Source of the DNA: Aliarcobacter butzleri
GTDB lineage: Bacteria > Campylobacterota > Campylobacteria > Campylobacterales > Arcobacteraceae
Length of the DNA stretch: 11,128 nt
NCBI GenBank assembly: GCA_012522985.1
Contig: JAAYJJ010000087.1
Location: forward strand, 1-11,128
Reading direction: 5' to 3'
Part shown: positions 7,611 through 11,128 of the stretch, in pieces
Layout: every line of letters begins with the position of its first letter
Numbering within the stretch: position 1 is the first letter of the stretch
The notes under the pieces: generated by a model
The model's input: only the letters and a program-made list of their open reading frames with translations
What the model was told of the DNA's origin: nothing
Database searches by the model: none
Position numbers and translations under genes: made by a program

Positions 7611-8508
7611 AATCTAGCAATTCACCAGTAAGAGACTTTAAAAAAGCCACAATTTTATTTATATCATCTTCTGAAAGAGATTTACCTAGTTGATAATAAG
7701 CCATAAACTTTACAGCTTCATTTAGAGTCTCTATTCGTCCATCATGCATATATGGAGCAGTTAGCTCTATATTTCTTAGACTTGGGACTTTAAAAAAATA
7801 CTCATCCATCTCATCTTTTGTAACTTCATATCTTCCTTTTGTATTGCTATTTGTAGCATAAATAGCTCCAAATTTAGCATATAGATTGCCGCCTACATTG
7901 ACACCATGATGACATGCAATACATCCTTGATCTTTAAAAAGTACATATCCCTCTTTTGCCTCTTTGGATATAGCACTATAATCACCTTTTAAAAAGAGAT
8001 CAAAAGGTGAGTTTGGAGTAATAAGTGTTTTTTCATATTCAGCTATAGCATTTGCTAGATTTTCTATGGTTAAACCATCGTTATAGATAGCTTTAAATTT
8101 TGTATCATAGTGAGTTTGTTTTAGTATATCTAGTAAATCATTAAGACTATGATCCATCTCTACAGGATTTGTAATAGGTCCTAAGGCTTGTTCTTGGAGA
8201 TTTTTGGCTCTTCCATCCCAAAACTGAACAAAATTAAAAACAGAGTTAAGTACTGGAGGAGCATGTATTTCTCCTATTTTACCCTCAACTCCAAAAGAAA
8301 ATTGAAGATTATCAACACCACCTTGATTTAAAAAATGACAATCATGGCAAGAGATGGTATTGTCTTTTGAAAGTATTGGATCAAAAAATAGCTCTTTTCC
8401 TAAAAGAACCTTTTTTTTGTCCACATTTACCGTAGTAGGAATAGGGGTTATAGGTTCTGTTGCTAGGGCAAAAGAAACAAGCAAACATATATACAATAAT
8501 TTTTTCAT
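7603..8508 (-). CDS. Periplasmic diheme cytochrome c peroxidase
   Basis: This secreted enzyme of the bacterial CCP/MauG family reduces H2O2 to water using c-type cytochrome electrons. I chose the ATG at 8506-8508 (301 residues) because it starts a clean signal peptide, MKKLLYICLLVSFALA, with cleavage expected before TEP; a GTG at 8517 would add only three residues. Two heme sites are visible: CHDCH (54-58) and CIACH (196-200). FWDGRA (96-101), Q107 and E117 in the NPVEM loop match the peroxidatic site, and M269 in FMAYYQLG is the likely axial methionine of the electron-accepting heme. In the loop after heme 1, the position of the switchable histidine (H71 in Pseudomonas CcpR) appears to be V74. 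It lies after tRNA-Asn with its own promoter and runs into the GGDEF/EAL gene. Confidence 0.93.
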   Translation of the reverse strand: MKKLLYICLLVSFALATEPITPIPTTVNVDKKKVLLGKELFFDPILSKDNTISCHDCHFLNQGGVDNLQFSFGVEGKIGEIHAPPVLNSVFNFVQFWDGRAKNLQEQALGPITNPVEMDHSLNDLLDILKQTHYDTKFKAIYNDGLTIENLANAIAEYEKTLITPNSPFDLFLKGDYSAISKEAKEGYVLFKDQGCIACHHGVNVGGNLYAKFGAIYATNSNTKGRYEVTKDEMDEYFFKVPSLRNIELTAPYMHDGRIETLNEAVKFMAYYQLGKSLSEDDINKIVAFLKSLTGELLDYE

Positions 8509-8529
8509 ATAAACCACACAACAAATATT

Positions 8530-8546
8530 TTAGTACATATTACTAA
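8530..8546. promoter_or_regulatory. Dyad TTAGTA-N5-TACTAA in the peroxidase leader, possible operator
   Basis: A perfect 6-bp inverted repeat with a 5-bp spacer lies 5-21 bp after the predicted transcript start of the peroxidase gene. This is a position suited to a repressor. The 17-bp layout does not match the 14-bp FNR-like or 16-bp CRP-like sites, and I cannot assign a regulator. Confidence 0.4.
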
Positions 8547-8557
8547 TTAAGAAGAAT

Positions 8558-8563
8558 ATTATA
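8558..8563 (-). promoter_or_regulatory. -10 element of the peroxidase promoter
   Basis: TATAAT on the minus strand places the transcript start near 8551 and gives a leader of about 43 nt. There is no recognisable -35 box (the corresponding bases are TCGTAT), so activation by a factor bound upstream is plausible. Confidence 0.5.
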
Positions 8564-8590
8564 AAATAGATTAGCTAAAAATACGATTAA

Positions 8591-8609
8591 TTTAAATTTT
8601 AAATTTAAA
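8591..8609. repeat. 19-bp all-AT perfect dyad upstream of the peroxidase promoter
   Basis: TTTAAATTT-T-AAATTTAAA is a perfect 9-bp inverted repeat around one central base. It is centred near -49 from the predicted peroxidase transcript start and 15 nt past the encoded CCA end of the tRNA. It could be a regulator site or UP-like element, or a weak AT-only hairpin ending the tRNA transcript; a TTTTT run follows about 8 nt later on the minus strand. Confidence 0.45.
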
Positions 8610-8623
8610 AATGTAAGACAATA

Positions 8624-8698
8624 TGGCTCCGGATGCTGGATTCGAACCAGCGACCAATCGGTTAACAGCCGACTACTCTACCGCTGAGCTAATCCGGA
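8624..8698 (-). tRNA. tRNA-Asn (anticodon GTT), CCA encoded
   Basis: The minus strand folds into a complete 75-nt cloverleaf. The acceptor stem TCCGGAT pairs with ATCCGGA, then discriminator G and an encoded CCA (8624-8626). The D arm is GCTC-AGCGGTA-GAGT, the anticodon arm GTCGG-CTGTTAA-CCGAT with GTT at positions 34-36, the variable loop five bases, and the T arm GCTGG-TTCGAAT-CCAGC. It reads AAC and AAT codons. It stands alone between the radical SAM and peroxidase genes and has its own strong promoter. Confidence 0.98.
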
Positions 8699-8714
8699 TT
8701 GATAAGTGGGTGAA

Positions 8715-8743
8715 ATTATAGTAAAAAAAAACTAATTTGTCAA
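8715..8743 (-). promoter_or_regulatory. Consensus sigma70 promoter of tRNA-Asn
   Basis: On the minus strand, TTGACA (8738-8743) and TATAAT (8715-8720) are separated by exactly 17 bp. Both hexamers are perfect. Transcription would begin near 8708, about 10 nt before the mature tRNA 5' end. Confidence 0.9.
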
Positions 8744-8756
8744 GTCTTTTTTGATT

Positions 8757-8786
8757 TTTTATAAAACTTTATGGGATTTTATAAAA
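8757..8786. repeat. Paired TTTTATAAAA decamers at the 3' end of the radical SAM gene
   Basis: Two copies of the self-complementary decamer TTTTATAAAA (8757-8766 and 8777-8786) are separated by 10 bases and span the stop codon of the radical SAM gene. They can pair as a 10-bp AT-only stem. No T tract follows on the minus strand, so I do not call a terminator. A third copy is at 9707-9716, just before the same gene. Confidence 0.4.
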
Positions 8787-9698
8787 TTCAACCCCACTAC
8801 TATCTATAATCTCTACTTTTTTATCATCAATAAGTTCATTTAAAAAAGATCTACTACTATTGCTAAAAGTATGCTCTATGTCAAACTTACTTAAAGGTCT
8901 TCTTTGTAAAAGAGCTAAAATCTCATCTTTTGAATAAGTAGCTTCAAATATAGGTCTATGTTTATGTGCTATATTTATATATGGATAATCAAGTTTACTT
9001 GCTATCTCTTCTAACTCTTCAAAGCTTATAGCTTCTACTTTATATGCAGGAGGTCTATCTATAGTGCTTAGATCAACTCTACTAGGTTTTATCTCTTTAA
9101 TAGCATTTTTTAATAACTCGATTTCTTTGTTTTTATTATTTAAGCTCTTTACAAATAAAATCTCTAAAACCAACTCATTTTTAAATATCTTTTGAAACTC
9201 TACCATACCAGTAACGATTTTATCTATCTCAACACTTTTATGTGGTCTATCTAGTTTATTAAAACACTCTTTACTAACACAATCTAAAGAGAGTTTAACT
9301 ATATCTATATCTAGTAGTGCTTCTTGGACTTTTCTTTTATATATAGTGCTTCCATTTGATAAAATTAGTAGTTTTATCTCTTTATTTAGAGTTTTTAGGC
9401 TAGTTACTAACTCTTTTAGATAGGGATAAAGAGTTGGTTCACCATTTGCTGTAAGTGTTAGAACCTCTATTTTACTAGTAGATGATTGAAGTTTATTTTT
9501 AACTGCATTTAATATCTCTTCAACGCTAGGATAATGACTCATAGAATCAACAGTTTTAGCTGCTTTTAGTTCACAATATAAGCAATCAAAGTTACACTGT
9601 TTAGTATCTGGTGATAAATCTATACCTAAACTTATACCAAATCTTCTAGATGGAACTGGACCAAAGATTATATTTGAAGATTGTGTTTGATTATTCAA
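8769..9698 (-). CDS. Radical SAM protein of the COG0731-like group, substrate unknown
   Basis: This 309-residue protein carries the radical SAM cluster motif CNFDCLYC, with C35, C39 and C42 binding a [4Fe-4S] cluster that cleaves S-adenosylmethionine. The preceding FGPVPSRRFGISLGID (12-27) is a signature of the COG0731-type Fe-S oxidoreductases. TANGEPTLYP is the usual SAM-contacting GEP motif. The barrel continues to about residue 240, and 255-309 looks like a small winged-helix domain (EILALLQRRPLSKFDIEHTF). No substrate or pathway can be assigned from sequence alone. The start is TTG at 9696-9698 with AAGGA 5 nt upstream; no early ATG exists in frame. It lies 44 nt after the degenerate GGDEF/EAL gene and may be cotranscribed with it, though TATACT at 9717-9722 could be its own -10. 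Confidence 0.88.
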   Translation of the reverse strand: MNNQTQSSNIIFGPVPSRRFGISLGIDLSPDTKQCNFDCLYCELKAAKTVDSMSHYPSVEEILNAVKNKLQSSTSKIEVLTLTANGEPTLYPYLKELVTSLKTLNKEIKLLILSNGSTIYKRKVQEALLDIDIVKLSLDCVSKECFNKLDRPHKSVEIDKIVTGMVEFQKIFKNELVLEILFVKSLNNKNKEIELLKNAIKEIKPSRVDLSTIDRPPAYKVEAISFEELEEIASKLDYPYINIAHKHRPIFEATYSKDEILALLQRRPLSKFDIEHTFSNSSRSFLNELIDDKKVEIIDSSGVEFYKIP

Positions 9699-9742
9699 AA
9701 ATATCCTTTTATAAAAAGTATATAATCATATCACAAAAAATA

Positions 9743-11128
9743 TTAAGAGTTATTTGAAGGATTTGCTTTTATATCACAATAAGATAGTGGAGGGCTAAAA
9801 TAGTATCCTTGAGAGTAGTTTATTCCCATAGCCTTAGTAATATCAAAAATATCTTTATTTTCCACAAACTCTGCTATAGTTTTAAGGTTTAAGTTTTTTG
9901 CAAAATCAACAATAGTCTTTGTTACTTGGTAGCTATTATCATCTATTGCTATATTTTTGATTAAAGATGAGTCTATTTTAAGATAATCAATCTTCATCTG
10001 TATAATATGTTCAAAATTTGAATACCCACTACCAAAATCATCTATAGCTATCTTGCAACCAAGAGCTTTAACCTCACTTATAAAGTTGTTTAAAAGTTTA
10101 TAGTTTTTTATATTTTGATCTTCTAATATCTCAAAAATTACTCTATTTGCTATATTGTTTTGGTTGTACTTTTGAAGCATCTGTTTAATAAACTCCAAAA
10201 AACTCTCCTCTTCTATATCATCATAAGAGATATTGATAGAAAAGTCAAAGCCAAGATGAGCAAATGCACTAAAAGCTTTTTCTATAACTATTTTAGTTAT
10301 CTTAGTATATTGATTTGATTTTTTTGCTATATCCAAAAAGAAAAAAGGAGATACTATTCTATCATCATCAATCATTCTTACTAAACACTCATATTTAACA
10401 GTTTTTAGTGTTTCATTATCTATAAGAGGTTGAAAATAGACTACTATTTTATCTTCTGTGATAGCTTTTTTGAGTTTTTTAGTCCAAGTCATATTGTTTT
10501 CATACTCTTGTAGATTATCAAGTTCATCATAAAATATAACATATTGTTTATTGTTTTTTTTAGCAGCTTGAAGAGCTAAATCTGCTGTAATTAGTTTATT
10601 GTTTTTAGTAGAAAAAGAGAGTCCTGCAATAGCTCTCATATCTATTTCGTATTGATCAAATACGATAACCTCATCATCGATTTTATTTAAAATATCTTTT
10701 ATTAGCTTTATAAAACTTTGCCTATCTAGTGTATAATTGGCTATGCAATAAGTATCAGCATGAAATTTATAAAGAGTTTGATCTTTTGATAGTTGAGAGT
10801 TTATAAAGTCAGCTACTTGTTTAAGTACAAAATCACCTATTTGGTTACCATAAAAGTCATTTATCTCTTTGAAGTCTTTGAGATCTATAATAGCCAAAGA
10901 TAAAATAGGAGTACTTGTTTTTTTAAGATCTTGAATAAGCTTTGTTCTATTTGGATATCCAGTTAAAGAGTCAATATGTAAAAAATTGTTTATAATCTTC
11001 TCTAACTCTAGCTCATTTGTAATATCTTTTAGTATAAAAGTAGTATTGTTTTGATCTAAAGAAGTTATTTTAAAGGTATGATTTATATTAAATGAGTCTT
11101 TTCTAGTAACTATCTCTTTATTAAAGTC
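9743..11128 (-). CDS. PAS/degenerate GGDEF/EAL protein, 5' end outside the window
   Basis: The frame is open to the window edge, with 461 residues visible; the TTG at 10897 lies inside the GGDEF domain and is not the start. Bases 11128 to about 11000 encode the end of a probable PAS domain and a linker helix (ITNELELEKI). The GGDEF domain begins with DSLTGYPNR; its signature loop reads HADTY (10748-10762) in place of GGDEF, so diguanylate cyclase activity is unlikely. The EAL domain has ECL for EAL (10382-10390) and keeps the glutamate, the asparagine in INIS, the glutamate in FEILE, IDDFGSGYS, the lysine in LKIDSS, AEFVEN and SQGYYF. It is probably a c-di-GMP phosphodiesterase, perhaps with a ligand-binding GGDEF-like module. 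Membrane segments, if any, would lie beyond the window. Confidence 0.9.
   Translation of the reverse strand, partial: DFNKEIVTRKDSFNINHTFKITSLDQNNTTFILKDITNELELEKIINNFLHIDSLTGYPNRTKLIQDLKKTSTPILSLAIIDLKDFKEINDFYGNQIGDFVLKQVADFINSQLSKDQTLYKFHADTYCIANYTLDRQSFIKLIKDILNKIDDEVIVFDQYEIDMRAIAGLSFSTKNNKLITADLALQAAKKNNKQYVIFYDELDNLQEYENNMTWTKKLKKAITEDKIVVYFQPLIDNETLKTVKYECLVRMIDDDRIVSPFFFLDIAKKSNQYTKITKIVIEKAFSAFAHLGFDFSINISYDDIEEESFLEFIKQMLQKYNQNNIANRVIFEILEDQNIKNYKLLNNFISEVKALGCKIAIDDFGSGYSNFEHIIQMKIDYLKIDSSLIKNIAIDDNSYQVTKTIVDFAKNLNLKTIAEFVENKDIFDITKAMGINYSQGYYFSPPLSYCDIKANPSNNS

Noticed and set aside
8515..8517. GTG as start of the peroxidase gene
   Set aside because: It has no ribosome binding site and only adds three residues before a clear signal peptide beginning at the ATG at 8508.
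8757..8786. Intrinsic terminator after the radical SAM gene
   Set aside because: The stem is AT-only and on the minus strand is followed by AATCAAAAAAG, not a T tract.
10895..10897. TTG as the start of the rightmost c-di-GMP gene
   Set aside because: The frame continues without a stop to the window edge, and the upstream residues include the conserved GGDEF opening DSLTGYPNR, so the real start lies outside.
1..11128. CRISPR array, insertion sequence, prophage or integration site at tRNA-Asn
   Set aside because: No regularly spaced repeats, transposase or integrase frames, and no duplicate of the tRNA 3' end were seen; coding and base composition look uniform.

Overview
The window is AT-rich and densely coded, with short intergenic gaps, TTG starts alongside ATG, and single-nucleotide spacing between some genes. 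Gene content and protein style (MthK-like potassium channel after rpmB, stand-alone trpF, diheme cytochrome c peroxidase, abundant GGDEF/EAL proteins) suggest a Campylobacterota chromosome, most likely the Arcobacter group. The assignment rests on sequence character and recalled family resemblance; no search was run.

Left part (1-3550): two divergent units leave a 120-bp promoter region around 1397-1516. Leftward runs rpmB (ribosomal protein L28), then a two-helix potassium channel with a cytosolic RCK-like region, then the first codons of another gene that leaves the window at base 1. Rightward runs rpe (ribulose-phosphate 3-epimerase), trpF (phosphoribosylanthranilate isomerase) and a DEDDh 3'-5' exonuclease, packed as an operon. 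A hairpin at 3515-3549 ends this unit and, on the other strand, the antiporter gene that converges on it.

Middle and right part (3556-11128): everything is on the minus strand. In transcription order from the right edge: a 5'-truncated PAS/GGDEF/EAL protein with a degenerate GGDEF and an apparently intact EAL; a radical SAM protein of unknown substrate; tRNA-Asn(GTT) behind a consensus sigma70 promoter; a secreted diheme cytochrome c peroxidase; a membrane DAHL-like/PAS/GGDEF/EAL protein whose start overlaps the peroxidase stop by 8 nt; and an NhaP2-type K+/H+ antiporter.

How the genes may work together: the left part is housekeeping. The right part holds two cyclic-di-GMP enzymes. One is translationally linked to a periplasmic peroxide-reducing enzyme, which suggests coupling between periplasmic redox state and c-di-GMP signalling. 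Two potassium transport proteins (channel and antiporter) sit in separate transcription units. I see no insertion sequence, prophage, CRISPR array or clear sign of recent transfer. No wholly new multi-gene system is evident; the peroxidase/c-di-GMP pair and its promoter dyads are the best leads.
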